A stretch of DNA of 64,000 bases from Aliiroseovarius lamellibrachiae (GTDB lineage Bacteria; Pseudomonadota; Alphaproteobacteria; Rhodobacterales; Rhodobacteraceae), in the NCBI RefSeq assembly GCF_018599245.1, contig NZ_JAHEVJ010000002.1:186001-250000 (forward strand), written 5' to 3'. Position 1 is the stretch's first letter; each line of letters starts with the position of its first letter. The notes beneath the pieces were generated by a model. That model had not been told where the DNA came from and ran no database searches. It saw only the letters and a list, made by a program, of their open reading frames with translations. Positions 40,840-49,715 of the stretch are shown piece by piece. The position numbers were made by a program, and so were the translations under genes.

Positions 40840-40867
40840 CCAGATCCATTGGGCCAGATCCATTGAG
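40840..40867 (+). repeat. 14-bp tandem duplication upstream of miaB
   Basis: CCAGATCCATTGGG (40840-40853) followed directly by CCAGATCCATTGAG (40854-40867), 11 bases before the miaB start. Confidence 0.7.
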
Positions 40868-40878
40868 AAAGCCTGAAG

Positions 40879-42231
40879 ATGTCTGACGCGAAAACCGACC
40901 CGAAGAAACTTTTCATCCGCACCTATGGCTGCCAGATGAATGTTTATGACAGTGAACGCATGGCCGAAGCGCTGGGCGCGGATGGTTATGTGGAAACGGA
41001 CACGCCGGAAAACGCGGATATGATCCTGCTCAACACCTGCCATATTCGCGAAAAAGCCGCCGAAAAGGTCTATTCCGAACTGGGGCGTATGAAGGCGCTT
41101 AAGGTGGATAATCCCGACTTGAAAATCGGGGTCGCCGGATGTGTGGCACAAGCCGAGGGCGAAGAGATCATGCGCCGTCAACCCGCTGTCGATCTGGTGG
41201 TTGGCCCGCAAACCTATCACCGCTTGCCTGAGATGATGGAACAGGTGGATCAGGGCAAAAAGGCGCTCGACACCGATTTTCCTGAAGAAAGCAAGTTTGA
41301 GCATTTGCCCACCCGTCACGGCGTGCGCGCAGGGGCCCAAAAAGCACGGCGTAATCCAGCCGCGTTTTTGACCGTTCAGGAAGGCTGCGACAAGTTTTGC
41401 GCGTTTTGCGTGGTGCCATATACCCGCGGCGCCGAAGTGAGCCGCCCGGTAGAGCGGATCCTGCGCGAAGCCAACGATCTGGTGGATCGCGGCGTGCGTG
41501 AAATCACCCTGTTGGGGCAGAATGTAAACGCCTATCACGGCGCGGGGCCAGATGGGGATTATTCATTGGCGCGGCTGATTTGGGCATTGAATGACGTGGA
41601 TGGGCTAGAGCGGATCCGCTTTACCACCAGCCACCCCAATGACATGGATGACGCGCTGATCGCTGCGCATGGCGAATGCGAAAAGCTGATGCCTTATCTG
41701 CATTTGCCAGTGCAATCGGGGTCCGACAAAATCCTGAAACGAATGAACCGCAGTCATACGGCCGAAAGCTATTTGCGGCTGATCGAGCGCATTCGCGCGG
41801 CGCGGCCCGACATCCTGATTTCCGGTGATTTCATTGTCGGCTTCCCGGAGGAGGATGATCAGGACTTTGAGGACACGATGTCACTGATCCGCGAAGTGAA
41901 ATACGGCCAAGCCTTTAGCTTTAAATACTCGACCCGCCCTGGCACCCCGGCGGCGGAACGCGCTTTGGTTGATGATGCTGTTGCCGATGAACGGCTTCAG
42001 CGGCTACAGGCCTTGATCACCGAACAGCAACGCGCGGTGCAGGACAGTATGTTGGGGCGTGATGTGAATGTTCTGTTTGAAAAATCGGGACGGTTCGAGG
42101 GGCAGATGGTCGGAAAATCCGAATATCTTCACGCGGTTCATGTGAATGCGGATGTGAAACCGGGGGATTTGCGTCGGGTAAGAATCACCGAGAGTGTGAG
42201 AAATTCGCTCAAGGGTGACGTGTTGGATTGA
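40879..42231 (+). CDS. miaB: tRNA-2-methylthio-N6-dimethylallyladenosine synthase
   Basis: 450 residues. Three N-terminal cluster cysteines (Cys18, Cys54, Cys88), the radical SAM motif CDKFCAFC (Cys170, 174, 177) and a C-terminal TRAM domain make this MiaB, which thiomethylates A37 of tRNAs reading codons beginning with U. Start ATG at 40879 follows GAAAGCCTGAAG, a modest ribosome binding site. Upstream lies a 14-bp tandem duplication. Confidence 0.95.
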   Translation: MSDAKTDPKKLFIRTYGCQMNVYDSERMAEALGADGYVETDTPENADMILLNTCHIREKAAEKVYSELGRMKALKVDNPDLKIGVAGCVAQAEGEEIMRRQPAVDLVVGPQTYHRLPEMMEQVDQGKKALDTDFPEESKFEHLPTRHGVRAGAQKARRNPAAFLTVQEGCDKFCAFCVVPYTRGAEVSRPVERILREANDLVDRGVREITLLGQNVNAYHGAGPDGDYSLARLIWALNDVDGLERIRFTTSHPNDMDDALIAAHGECEKLMPYLHLPVQSGSDKILKRMNRSHTAESYLRLIERIRAARPDILISGDFIVGFPEEDDQDFEDTMSLIREVKYGQAFSFKYSTRPGTPAAERALVDDAVADERLQRLQALITEQQRAVQDSMLGRDVNVLFEKSGRFEGQMVGKSEYLHAVHVNADVKPGDLRRVRITESVRNSLKGDVLD

Positions 42232-42419
42232 CGTAAAGACAGAGTTTCCGTCCCAAAACACAACAATGCGGTTGCATTGCGCCAATTGTGGCGTATTCGC
42301 ACACAATATATAGGGAATATCTCTTCCTTTACCCACGAAATTTGCTACACTTGGCGAAAATCTTAATCATCTTTGGTGATCTTCTGTCTCACCAACTCAA
42401 TTATTTAGTGGGGGAAAAC
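42232..42419. other. Intergenic hairpins before the OmpA-like gene
   Basis: CAATGC/GCATTG (42264-42279) and CGCC/GGCG (42280-42293) hairpins follow miaB without a T-run. A candidate promoter TTGTGG (42287) with TATAGG 17 bases on may serve the downstream gene. Confidence 0.4.
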
Positions 42420-42989
42420 GTGGCTGGGAAACTTTCAAATGCTCTTCGCCTTGCTTGCGCATCCGCAGTTGCGGGTGGTCTGTCGCTGGCATTGATTGCC
42501 GGGGCCGCTTCGGCGCAGCAATATGTAAACGGATCACGCTATGTGCCGACGATCTGGGTCGATCCGGATGGTTGTGAACATTGGGTGATGGATGATGGTG
42601 TCGAAGGGTACATGACCCCACATGTGACCCGCGATGGTCGCCCGGTCTGCCACCGGGGTGACATTTGCGCCGTAATGAATTCAGATCAGCTTTTTGCGAC
42701 CGACAAGTCCAAAATCACCGCATCGGGCAAAGCCCGTCTGGAAGAGTTCTTCACCCAAGCGGGTGCGGCGTCTTACGTGATTTCGGGTCACACCGATGCG
42801 CGTGCCAGTGACAGTTACAATATGCGCCTGTCAGAGCGACGTGCTAATGCGGTTGCCAAAGTGGCACAAAGCGTTGGCGCGCGGGTCGCCTCGATCCGAG
42901 CTTACGGCGAACGCCACCCTGTGGCTTCCAACTCGACCGCGGCTGGCATGTCCAAAAACCGCCGCGTCGAAATCATCTGCTTGCGCTAA
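42420..42989 (+). CDS. OmpA-family outer membrane-associated protein
   Basis: 189 residues. Signal peptide (LRLACASAVAGGLSLALIAG, cleaved after ASA), an N-terminal mature segment of about 45 residues (IWVDPDGCEHWVMDDGVEGY), and a C-terminal OmpA peptidoglycan-binding domain (ISGHTDARASDSYNMRLSER, NRRVEIICLR). It probably tethers the outer membrane to peptidoglycan. Start is GTG at 42420 with GGGG six bases upstream; the longer frame to 42288 would put a second hydrophobic stretch before the signal peptide. The next gene shares the IW-DP-GC-HW domain. Confidence 0.88.
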   Translation: MAGKLSNALRLACASAVAGGLSLALIAGAASAQQYVNGSRYVPTIWVDPDGCEHWVMDDGVEGYMTPHVTRDGRPVCHRGDICAVMNSDQLFATDKSKITASGKARLEEFFTQAGAASYVISGHTDARASDSYNMRLSERRANAVAKVAQSVGARVASIRAYGERHPVASNSTAAGMSKNRRVEIICLR

Positions 42990-43001
42990 GGAGACCGGAT
43001 T

Positions 43002-43301
43002 ATGAAACTGATCAAAGGGATCGCACTTCTCGGCGCAGCATTGTCGCTGTCGGCTTGTTTGGGTGATAAAACCGATAAAACCGTTGACCGTGGGTTTGAC
43101 AGCAAACACCTCAGCCAACTTGTGGCCGGTATCTGGACGGATCCGAATGGCTGTCAGCACTGGATCATTGACGATGGTGTTGAGGGATATCTGTCGGCGC
43201 GTATGGACAAATACGGCAAGCCAATTTGTAACGACATCTATCCCGAAGGCTACGCCGTTGGGAATTACAAAGCGGGCAGCAACTTCGCCGACTCGATCTA
43301 A
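43002..43301 (+). CDS. Small lipoprotein sharing a domain with the preceding OmpA-like protein
   Basis: 99 residues. Lipobox LSAC at residues 16-19 after a short signal peptide. The mature part IWTDPNGCQHWIIDDGVEGY, then GKPICN, aligns residue for residue with the OmpA-like neighbour's N-terminal domain, but there is no OmpA domain. ATG at 43002 follows GGAGACCGGATT. Twelve bases after the neighbour's stop, so one operon. Confidence 0.85.
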   Translation: MKLIKGIALLGAALSLSACLGDKTDKTVDRGFDSKHLSQLVAGIWTDPNGCQHWIIDDGVEGYLSARMDKYGKPICNDIYPEGYAVGNYKAGSNFADSI

Positions 43302-43322
43302 GCCACGTTACACTTTTATTTC

Positions 43323-43355
43323 AAAAGGCCGCCGGACATCTGGCGGCCTTTTTTT
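43323..43355 (+). terminator. Terminator of the OmpA-like/lipoprotein operon
   Basis: AAAAGGCCGCC (43323-43333) pairs with GGCGGCC (43342-43348) and the following T-run (seven T). Confidence 0.9.
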
Positions 43356-43450
43356 GTATCAACTTCGTGAAGATTGGATCATTTGGCTTGCAACCACCCG
43401 CCGCTCTTGGCACCATTTTCACACGGACCCTTAGCGAAACGGAGATTGTC

Positions 43451-44515
43451 TTGGGATTAGAAAACCTGACCGCCGCGCCTGTTGATGAAAACAGCCTCGA
43501 GGTTTTGCTGGAATTTCCTGACAATCGACTGCTGATTGATCTCTGCGGCGAATTTGACAAGAACCTCACACATATCGAAAGTTTTTTGGGCGTGCAGATT
43601 GTGCGCCGTGGCAATCATCTGGTGATTTTGGGCGAGGCGCGTGAAAAAGCGGCAGAGGTGCTGAATGCCCTTTATCTGCGGCTTGAGGCGGGGCAGGCGA
43701 TTGAACCCGGCGACATCGACGGCGAAATCCGCTTGGGCGGCACGGACGAAGGCACCGGCACACGGGACGGCGACCAGATCGAGATGTTCAAGCCGGGCAA
43801 CACCGAAATTATGACCCGCAAGAAAACGGTTCAGCCCCGCACTGAGGCGCAAAAAGCCTATGTGGAAAGCCTTTTCAGCAACGAGCTGGCGTTTGGGATT
43901 GGTCCGGCCGGCACCGGGAAAACCTATTTGGCTGTTGCCGTTGGGGTGAATATGTTCCTTGGCGGGCATGTTGATAAAATCATCCTGTCGCGGCCTGCGG
44001 TTGAGGCCGGTGAACGGCTGGGTTTTTTGCCCGGTGACATGAAAGACAAAGTCGACCCATATATGCAGCCACTTTATGATGCGCTGGGCGACTTTTTACC
44101 GGGCAAACAAGTGGCCAAGCTGATCGAAGAAAAACGCATTGAGATTGCGCCGCTTGCTTTTATGCGTGGACGCACGCTCGCGAATGCCTTTGTGGTGTTG
44201 GATGAGGCGCAAAACGCGACCTCGATGCAGATGAAGATGTTTTTGACCCGTCTGGGCGAAGGCTCGCGCATGGTGATCACTGGCGACCGAACGCAAATTG
44301 ACCTGCCGCGCGGGGTGCAGTCGGGGCTGCGGGATGCTGAAAGCTTGCTGCGTGGGATCAATCAGATTTCGTTCAACTATTTCACCTCAAAAGATGTTGT
44401 GCGACATCCGCTTGTGGCGAAGATCATTGAGGCTTATGACGAGGCTTCTGAAAATGCAGCGGCCCAAAAAGCCGCAGCCCAAAAAAACGCAGCACAGGCC
44501 ACCGATGGCTCTTGA
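43451..44515 (+). CDS. PhoH-family ATPase
   Basis: 354 residues. N-terminal KH-like region (LEVLLEFPDNRLLIDLCGEF), then a PhoH P-loop domain with Walker A FGIGPAGTGKTYLAVA and Walker B VVLDEAQNA. Such proteins (PhoL/YbeZ) act with YbeY on RNA maturation. It is directly followed by ybeY, corC and lnt as in many proteobacteria. The start is uncertain: a TTG at 43451 follows GGAG at six bases; a GTG at 43367 would leave no room for a promoter after the upstream terminator. Confidence 0.88.
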   Translation: MGLENLTAAPVDENSLEVLLEFPDNRLLIDLCGEFDKNLTHIESFLGVQIVRRGNHLVILGEAREKAAEVLNALYLRLEAGQAIEPGDIDGEIRLGGTDEGTGTRDGDQIEMFKPGNTEIMTRKKTVQPRTEAQKAYVESLFSNELAFGIGPAGTGKTYLAVAVGVNMFLGGHVDKIILSRPAVEAGERLGFLPGDMKDKVDPYMQPLYDALGDFLPGKQVAKLIEEKRIEIAPLAFMRGRTLANAFVVLDEAQNATSMQMKMFLTRLGEGSRMVITGDRTQIDLPRGVQSGLRDAESLLRGINQISFNYFTSKDVVRHPLVAKIIEAYDEASENAAAQKAAAQKNAAQATDGS

Positions 44516-44527
44516 TGAAAGCTTCTG

Positions 44528-45028
44528 ATGTCTGTCGATATCGTTTTTGAAGATGCCCGCTGGGAAGAGGTGGGGTTCGAGGCGTTGGCTGAGGCCGCGT
44601 CGCGGGCGGTTCTGTCCCATCTTGGGGTCGATCCGGATGCTGAAATTGCCTTTTTGGCCTGTGATGATACACGTATCGCCGAACTGAATGCCGAATTTCG
44701 CGCCAAGGGGCAGGCGACCAATGTGTTGTCATGGCCGTCGGATGAGCGTGCGGCCGAAACCGCGGGGGCGCACCCTGATGCACCAAGGCCAGATTTCCCC
44801 GATGCGCCGCTTGAATTGGGTGATATTGCCATCGCTTATGACACCTGTGCGCGGGAAGCTGTGGATCAGAGCAAAGATTTTTCGACCCATGTGACCCATC
44901 TTTTGGTGCACGGAACCCTGCATTTGTTGGGTTATGATCACATTGACGAAAAAGATGCGACCCTGATGGAGGGGTTAGAGGTTGAAATTCTTGGCAAGAT
45001 GGGCATTTCGAACCCATATTTAAGGTAA
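44528..45028 (+). CDS. ybeY: Endoribonuclease YbeY
   Basis: 166 residues with the zinc motif H-x3-H-x5-H in HLLVHGTLHLLGYDH. YbeY is a single-strand-specific RNase needed for 16S rRNA 3' maturation and ribosome quality control. ATG at 44528, 12 bases after phoH. Confidence 0.93.
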   Translation: MSVDIVFEDARWEEVGFEALAEAASRAVLSHLGVDPDAEIAFLACDDTRIAELNAEFRAKGQATNVLSWPSDERAAETAGAHPDAPRPDFPDAPLELGDIAIAYDTCAREAVDQSKDFSTHVTHLLVHGTLHLLGYDHIDEKDATLMEGLEVEILGKMGISNPYLR

Positions 45029-45060
45029 GGCGCATTTCGCGCAAATACGGAAAAGGATCC

Positions 45061-45975
45061 ATGAGCGACAGTAACGACGGCTCTTCTAGCGCAGCGCAAC
45101 GCGCGCGCCACCCTGAGGATGAGAGTGCAGGGCAAAGCAAAAGCGGCTTTTTTAGCCGGGTGATTGGGGCGCTCAGCCCGACTGACACCGGTGATCTTGC
45201 GCCAAACGATCTTCCGCAGGCTCTGCCTGGCATGCCTCAACAGACCACGCCGGGCATGGTTAATTTGCGCCGGATGCGGGTCGAAGATGTGATGATCCCG
45301 AAATCTGAAATTCTATCGGTGTCGGTGGATATCAAGAAAACCGAATTGGTCGAGTTGTTTCGCGAAAGTGGGCTGACCCGGCTGCCGGTGTTCGATGGCA
45401 CGTTGGACAGCCCGGTTGGATTGGTGCATCTGAAAGACTTTGCGCTAACCCACGGATTTGGCGGTACAAAAGGCGGCACCTCTGAGCGTTACGCGCTGAA
45501 GAACCTGTTGCGCCCCTTGCTTTACGCGCCGCCTTCGATGCCGATTGGCGTGCTGTTGCAGAAAATGCAAACCGAACGCATCCATATGGCACTGGTCATT
45601 GATGAATATGGTGGGGTGGACGGTCTGGTCACGCTTGAGGATTTGATCGAACAGGTCATTGGCGAGATTGAAGATGAACATGACACTGAAGAAAGTGCGT
45701 TGTGGCTTGAGGAAAAACCCGGTTGCTATTTGGTAGAGGCCAAGGCGCCGCTGGATGAGTTCGAAGCGGCCATTGGCGTGCGTCTCATGGGCGAAGATGA
45801 TGACGACGAAGAGATCGACACGCTGGGCGGGCTGGTCTTTTTGCTGTCTGGTCATGTGCCTGCCCGCGGCGAAGTGATTTTGCATCCTGATGGACCGGAA
45901 TTCGAAGTGGTCGATGCGGATCCGCGTCGGATCAAGCGACTGCGCGTCCGTATCCCAGCCCAACAGGATGGCTAA
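45061..45975 (+). CDS. CBS-domain protein, CorC/HlyC family
   Basis: 304 residues without a transmembrane DUF21 domain: two CBS domains (residues about 75-200; [12 protein letters not shown] and [20 protein letters not shown]) and the C-terminal CorC/HlyC domain. Thought to take part in magnesium/cobalt efflux or transporter regulation. Start ATG at 45061 has AAAAGGATCC before it. Overlaps lnt by eight bases. Confidence 0.9.
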   Translation: MSDSNDGSSSAAQRARHPEDESAGQSKSGFFSRVIGALSPTDTGDLAPNDLPQALPGMPQQTTPGMVNLRRMRVEDVMIPKSEILSVSVDIKKTELVELFRESGLTRLPVFDGTLDSPVGLVHLKDFALTHGFGGTKGGTSERYALKNLLRPLLYAPPSMPIGVLLQKMQTERIHMALVIDEYGGVDGLVTLEDLIEQVIGEIEDEHDTEESALWLEEKPGCYLVEAKAPLDEFEAAIGVRLMGEDDDDEEIDTLGGLVFLLSGHVPARGEVILHPDGPEFEVVDADPRRIKRLRVRIPAQQDG

Positions 45976-47491
45976 GCCCTCGCGCATGGCTGCGTTACGA
46001 ACCGGGGTGTTCCCATCGGTTGTTCCGCCGCTTTTTCTGGGCGGTCTCGCGGCCTTAGGGCAGGCACCATTCGGTTGGTGGATCTGCACGCTCATCGGCT
46101 TGACCATCGGCATGATCATGGTCCTTCAGTCCGCGCGTTGGCAACAGGCGACCTTGCGCGGTTGGGCGCTTGGGGTTGGGTATTTTGGCGTTTCATTGTC
46201 GTGGCTGGTGGCGCCCTTTATGGTCGACGCCGCCCGGTATGCCTGGATGGCCCCTTTTGCGCTTTTGTTAATGGCCGCTGGGCTTGCCTTGCTTTGGGGC
46301 GGGGCATCGGGGATTGCGCACCGGCTTGCAGCGCTTCGTTGGCGCTGGCTTCTTCTGGCGGTTGCTTTTACCGGGGCAGAGTTAATGCGCGCGCGCTTGT
46401 TCACCGGCTTTCCCTGGGCCAGTCCCGGCCATATTTGGATCGACACGGTTCTGGCTCCAGCAGCGGCCTGTATTGGCGCCGCTGGGCTGGGCGCGGTGAC
46501 CTTTTTGCTAACCACACTGTTGGCGCAAGTGGTTCTGGTCCGGCGCATGGAGAAATTGCCACTGGCGATCTTGGTGCTGTTTTTTGCGGGCATCGGCGTG
46601 ACAGCGACCCAGCGCGCGGCCACGTCGCCAAGTGATCAGCCAATGACTGTCCGCCTGATCCAACCCAATGCGCCACAGCATCAGAAATGGGACCCGAAGT
46701 TCGCCTATGACTTTGTGCAGCGCCAGCTTGACCTGACTGCGATGCCCCCCACCGGCGCGGCGCCTGATCTGATCCTCTGGCCTGAAACCGCCGTTCCCAC
46801 CTTGATGCAATGGGCGGATGGTGTTTTGCGTGACATGGCGGCTGCGGCCCAAGGCAAGCCGGTGCTGTTTGGTGTGCAACGCGGAGAAGGGGTGCGGTTT
46901 TTCAATTCACTCGCGCTGCTTGACGCTAACGGCCAAATCAGCACCACATACGACAAACACCATTTAGTGCCCTTCGGCGAGTATATTCCCTTTGGCGATC
47001 AGCTTTCATACATCGGTATTAACGCCTTTGCCGCGCAGTCGGGGCAAGGGTATTCCGCCGGCCCTGGCGCGCGCGTTCTTGACCTTGGAGCGTTGGGAAA
47101 GATGCTGCCGCTGATCTGCTACGAGGCTGTTTTTCCCCGCGATATACGTGCTGCACCTGAGCGTCCCGATTGGATATTGCACGCGACAAATGATGCCTGG
47201 TTCGGCAATTTTTCTGGTCCGCAACAGCATCTTGTTCAGGCGCGGTTCCGTGCGATCGAATTTGGGTTGCCGGTGATCCGGGTCGCAAATACGGGTGTGT
47301 CCGCGGTGATCGAAGCAAATGGTAATTTGCGCGCAGAAATTCCGCTGAACACGTCTGGTTTCATTGATGAAAAAATTCCCGGATCTCTGCCTGCAACACC
47401 TTATTCGCGCTATGGTGATCTTCCATTAACTTTCCTCGTGTTAGCCGTGACCGGTGTTTTTGTCGCTCGGCGGCGCACGAAAAGCATTTGA
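45968..47491 (+). CDS. lnt: Apolipoprotein N-acyltransferase
   Basis: 507 residues with several N-terminal transmembrane helices and a C-terminal nitrilase-type domain. Catalytic Glu in LWPETAVPTL, Lys in YDKHHLVPFGEYIPF and Cys in ICYEAVFPRDI are all there. Lnt adds the third acyl chain to lipoproteins in the inner membrane; the lipoprotein at 43002 would be a client. Start ATG at 45968 overlaps the corC end. Confidence 0.93.
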   Translation: MAKPSRMAALRTGVFPSVVPPLFLGGLAALGQAPFGWWICTLIGLTIGMIMVLQSARWQQATLRGWALGVGYFGVSLSWLVAPFMVDAARYAWMAPFALLLMAAGLALLWGGASGIAHRLAALRWRWLLLAVAFTGAELMRARLFTGFPWASPGHIWIDTVLAPAAACIGAAGLGAVTFLLTTLLAQVVLVRRMEKLPLAILVLFFAGIGVTATQRAATSPSDQPMTVRLIQPNAPQHQKWDPKFAYDFVQRQLDLTAMPPTGAAPDLILWPETAVPTLMQWADGVLRDMAAAAQGKPVLFGVQRGEGVRFFNSLALLDANGQISTTYDKHHLVPFGEYIPFGDQLSYIGINAFAAQSGQGYSAGPGARVLDLGALGKMLPLICYEAVFPRDIRAAPERPDWILHATNDAWFGNFSGPQQHLVQARFRAIEFGLPVIRVANTGVSAVIEANGNLRAEIPLNTSGFIDEKIPGSLPATPYSRYGDLPLTFLVLAVTGVFVARRRTKSI

Positions 47492-47492
47492 C

Positions 47493-47510
47493 CATGCCCA
47501 TCAGGGCATG
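47493..47510. terminator. Hairpin after lnt
   Basis: CATGCCC (47493-47499) pairs with GGGCATG (47504-47510) around ATCA. There is no T-run, so termination here is uncertain. Confidence 0.4.
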
Positions 47511-47525
47511 TAACGCGTAGGGGCA

Positions 47526-47574
47526 TCCCCACCACAACGGCTTCCTGACGTGGTGGGCTATATGTATTGGAGCA
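47526..47574 (+). ncRNA. SAM/SAH riboswitch upstream of metK
   Basis: Stem CCCACCAC (47528-47535) with GTGGTGGG (47550-47557) encloses AACGGCTTCCTGAC, and ATTGGAGCA follows at 47566-47574. This is the conserved pattern of the SAM/SAH class: the loop GCTTCC pairs with the GGAGC Shine-Dalgarno in a pseudoknot when ligand is bound, shutting off translation of metK, which starts at 47581. The class is described from Rhodobacterales in exactly this position. Confidence 0.93.
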
Positions 47575-47580
47575 CTTCTC

Positions 47581-48747
47581 ATGACCCGTAAGAACCACGT
47601 ATTTACCTCGGAATCCGTATCTGAAGGACACCCGGATAAGGTGTGTGACCGTATTTCGGATGCTGTCCTTGACGCATTCCTTGCCGAAGATCCACACGCC
47701 CGCGTTGGCTGTGAAACCTTTGCCACCACCGACCGTGTCGTGATTGGTGGCGAGGTGCGCGGCCCGCAAAGGGTGCTCGACAATGTTGTCGATATCGCGC
47801 GCGAATGTGTGAAAGACATCGGCTATACCCAACAAGGCTTCCACTGGGAAACCATGGATGTGTCGAACTTTCTGCACGCCCAGTCCGTTGATATCGCGCA
47901 AGGGGTGGATGCCGCAGACAACAAAGACGAAGGTGCCGGGGATCAAGGTATCATGTTTGGCTATGCCACGGTTGAAACCGACGCGCTGATGCCGGCCCCC
48001 GTTCAATACAGCCACGCAATTCTGCGGCGTTTGGCCGAGGTGCGCAAAGATGGGACCGAGGCCTGGATGGGCCCGGATGCCAAGTCACAGCTGTCGGTGC
48101 GCTATGAAAATGACCTGCCGGTTGAGGTGTCATCGCTGGTTCTGTCGACCCAGCATCTGGATGAAACCATGACCCCGGATGACGTGCGCGCCGCGATTGA
48201 ACCTTACATTCGTGATGTGCTGCCCGATGGCTGGCTGACCGAAAACACCGCATGGCACGTAAACCCGACTGGCAAATTTGTGATCGGTGGCCCAGACGGG
48301 GATGCCGGTCTGACCGGTCGGAAGATCATTGTTGATACCTACGGCGGTGCGGCCCCACATGGCGGCGGTGCCTTTTCGGGAAAAGATCCGACGAAAGTGG
48401 ATCGCTCTGCCGCCTATGCCGCGCGGTATCTGGCGAAAAATATCGTGGCCGCAGGCTTGGCAAAACGCTGCACGTTGCAGCTGTCATACGCCATCGGTGT
48501 TGCACACCCCCTGTCAATTTTGGTCGACACGCACCGCACAGGCGAGGTGGACGAGGCCGAGATTGAACGCGCTGTGGGCCAAATCATGGACCTGACCCCG
48601 CGCGGTATTCGCGAACATCTGGGCCTGAATAAACCGATTTATCAGCGCACTGCGGCCTATGGACACTTTGGTCGCACCCCCACTGATGACGGCGGATTCA
48701 GCTGGGAACGCACCGATCTGATTGACGCGCTGAAACGCGCAGTTTGA
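47581..48747 (+). CDS. metK: S-adenosylmethionine synthetase
   Basis: 388 residues, full length. [20 protein letters not shown] at the N-terminus, [10 protein letters not shown], the [20 protein letters not shown] signature and [19 protein letters not shown] are present. It makes SAM from methionine and ATP. The ATG lies six bases after the riboswitch. Ended by a good terminator. Confidence 0.97.
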   Translation: MTRKNHVFTSESVSEGHPDKVCDRISDAVLDAFLAEDPHARVGCETFATTDRVVIGGEVRGPQRVLDNVVDIARECVKDIGYTQQGFHWETMDVSNFLHAQSVDIAQGVDAADNKDEGAGDQGIMFGYATVETDALMPAPVQYSHAILRRLAEVRKDGTEAWMGPDAKSQLSVRYENDLPVEVSSLVLSTQHLDETMTPDDVRAAIEPYIRDVLPDGWLTENTAWHVNPTGKFVIGGPDGDAGLTGRKIIVDTYGGAAPHGGGAFSGKDPTKVDRSAAYAARYLAKNIVAAGLAKRCTLQLSYAIGVAHPLSILVDTHRTGEVDEAEIERAVGQIMDLTPRGIREHLGLNKPIYQRTAAYGHFGRTPTDDGGFSWERTDLIDALKRAV

Positions 48748-48764
48748 TCCACGAGATACCGATC

Positions 48765-48794
48765 AAAGGCCCGCCCAAACCGGCGGGCCTTTTT
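48765..48794 (+). terminator. metK terminator
   Basis: AAAGGCCCGCC (48765-48775) pairs with GGCGGGCCTTT (48782-48792) and ends in a T-run. Confidence 0.9.
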
Positions 48795-48854
48795 CGTTGC
48801 CACCTTGACGGATCATCCGCCACATGCGACAGGCCGCCCATGACGGGACATGAT

Positions 48855-49568
48855 ATGACAGACAGAAAACACTCCTCCGGTGCGCCGTGGCGCAATTTCT
48901 ATGGCCGCCTCAAAGGCCACAATCTGCGCGACAGCCAGCAAGAGTATCTGGACGCGGATCTTGTGGCCCTTTCTCCCGGTGCCGTGGGGTGGGAAGAAAA
49001 CCCGGACCGCACACCTTTGGATCTGAAAGCACTGTTCGGGGATAAACCGGTCTGGCTCGAAACCGGATTTGGCGGTGGCGAGCATATGGTGCATCAGGCC
49101 GCCAGCAACCCGGATGTGGGCATCATCGGTTGCGAACCTTACATCAACGGCGTCGCGATGCTGTTGGGCAAAATTCGCAAAGCAGGGTGCGAAAATGTTG
49201 CCGTGCATCCCGGCGATGTGCGCGACATGTTTGATGTGCTGCCCGAGCATTCGATCGACAAAGCATTTTTGCTTTACCCCGATCCCTGGCCCAAAAAACG
49301 CCACCACCGGCGCCGCTTTGTAACTCAGGAATATCTGCAACCGTTTCATAAGGTCCTTAAACCCGGCGCAGAATTCCGCGTGGCGACCGACATTCCCGAC
49401 TACGTGCGCCAAACGCTTGAAGAAGTGCCAAAGGCTGGGTTTGAATGGCTGGGCGAAACCCCAGATGATTGGCGCAATCCTTGGGGCGATTGGATTTCCA
49501 CGCGGTATGAGCAAAAAGCCCTGCGCGAAGGCCGCACACCGCATTATCTCACTTTCCGCCGCATCTAA
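48855..49568 (+). CDS. trmB: tRNA (guanine-N7-)-methyltransferase
   Basis: 237 residues. SAM-binding ETGFGGGEHMVHQA, and the motif LLYPDPWPKKRHHRRR(F) with the catalytic Asp, identify TrmB, which forms m7G46 in tRNA. ATG at 48855 has GGGA upstream; an in-frame ATG at 48840 is an alternative. It uses the SAM made by the upstream gene but has its own promoter after the metK terminator. Confidence 0.93.
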   Translation: MTDRKHSSGAPWRNFYGRLKGHNLRDSQQEYLDADLVALSPGAVGWEENPDRTPLDLKALFGDKPVWLETGFGGGEHMVHQAASNPDVGIIGCEPYINGVAMLLGKIRKAGCENVAVHPGDVRDMFDVLPEHSIDKAFLLYPDPWPKKRHHRRRFVTQEYLQPFHKVLKPGAEFRVATDIPDYVRQTLEEVPKAGFEWLGETPDDWRNPWGDWISTRYEQKALREGRTPHYLTFRRI

Positions 49569-49586
49569 CGACCCTTTGACCCGCGC

Positions 49587-49645
49587 CCTTTTTCTTGCCA
49601 AAAATACCTCGGGGTGAATGCCGCAGGCAGGGGGGCAGCGCCCCC
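49587..49645 (+). repeat. Recurrent intergenic element, degenerate copy with GC hairpin
   Basis: CCTTTTTCTTGCCAAAAATA followed by CCTCGGGGTG, then GGGGGC-AGC-GCCCCC (49631-49645). The same two-part layout appears at 57070-57145. Confidence 0.65.
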
Positions 49646-49715
49646 AACGCGTTTTCCGCTCTGGAAACTCCGCCATGTGTGCGCTATCAGAAATCAACAT
49701 CTGAGGAGAACGCAT

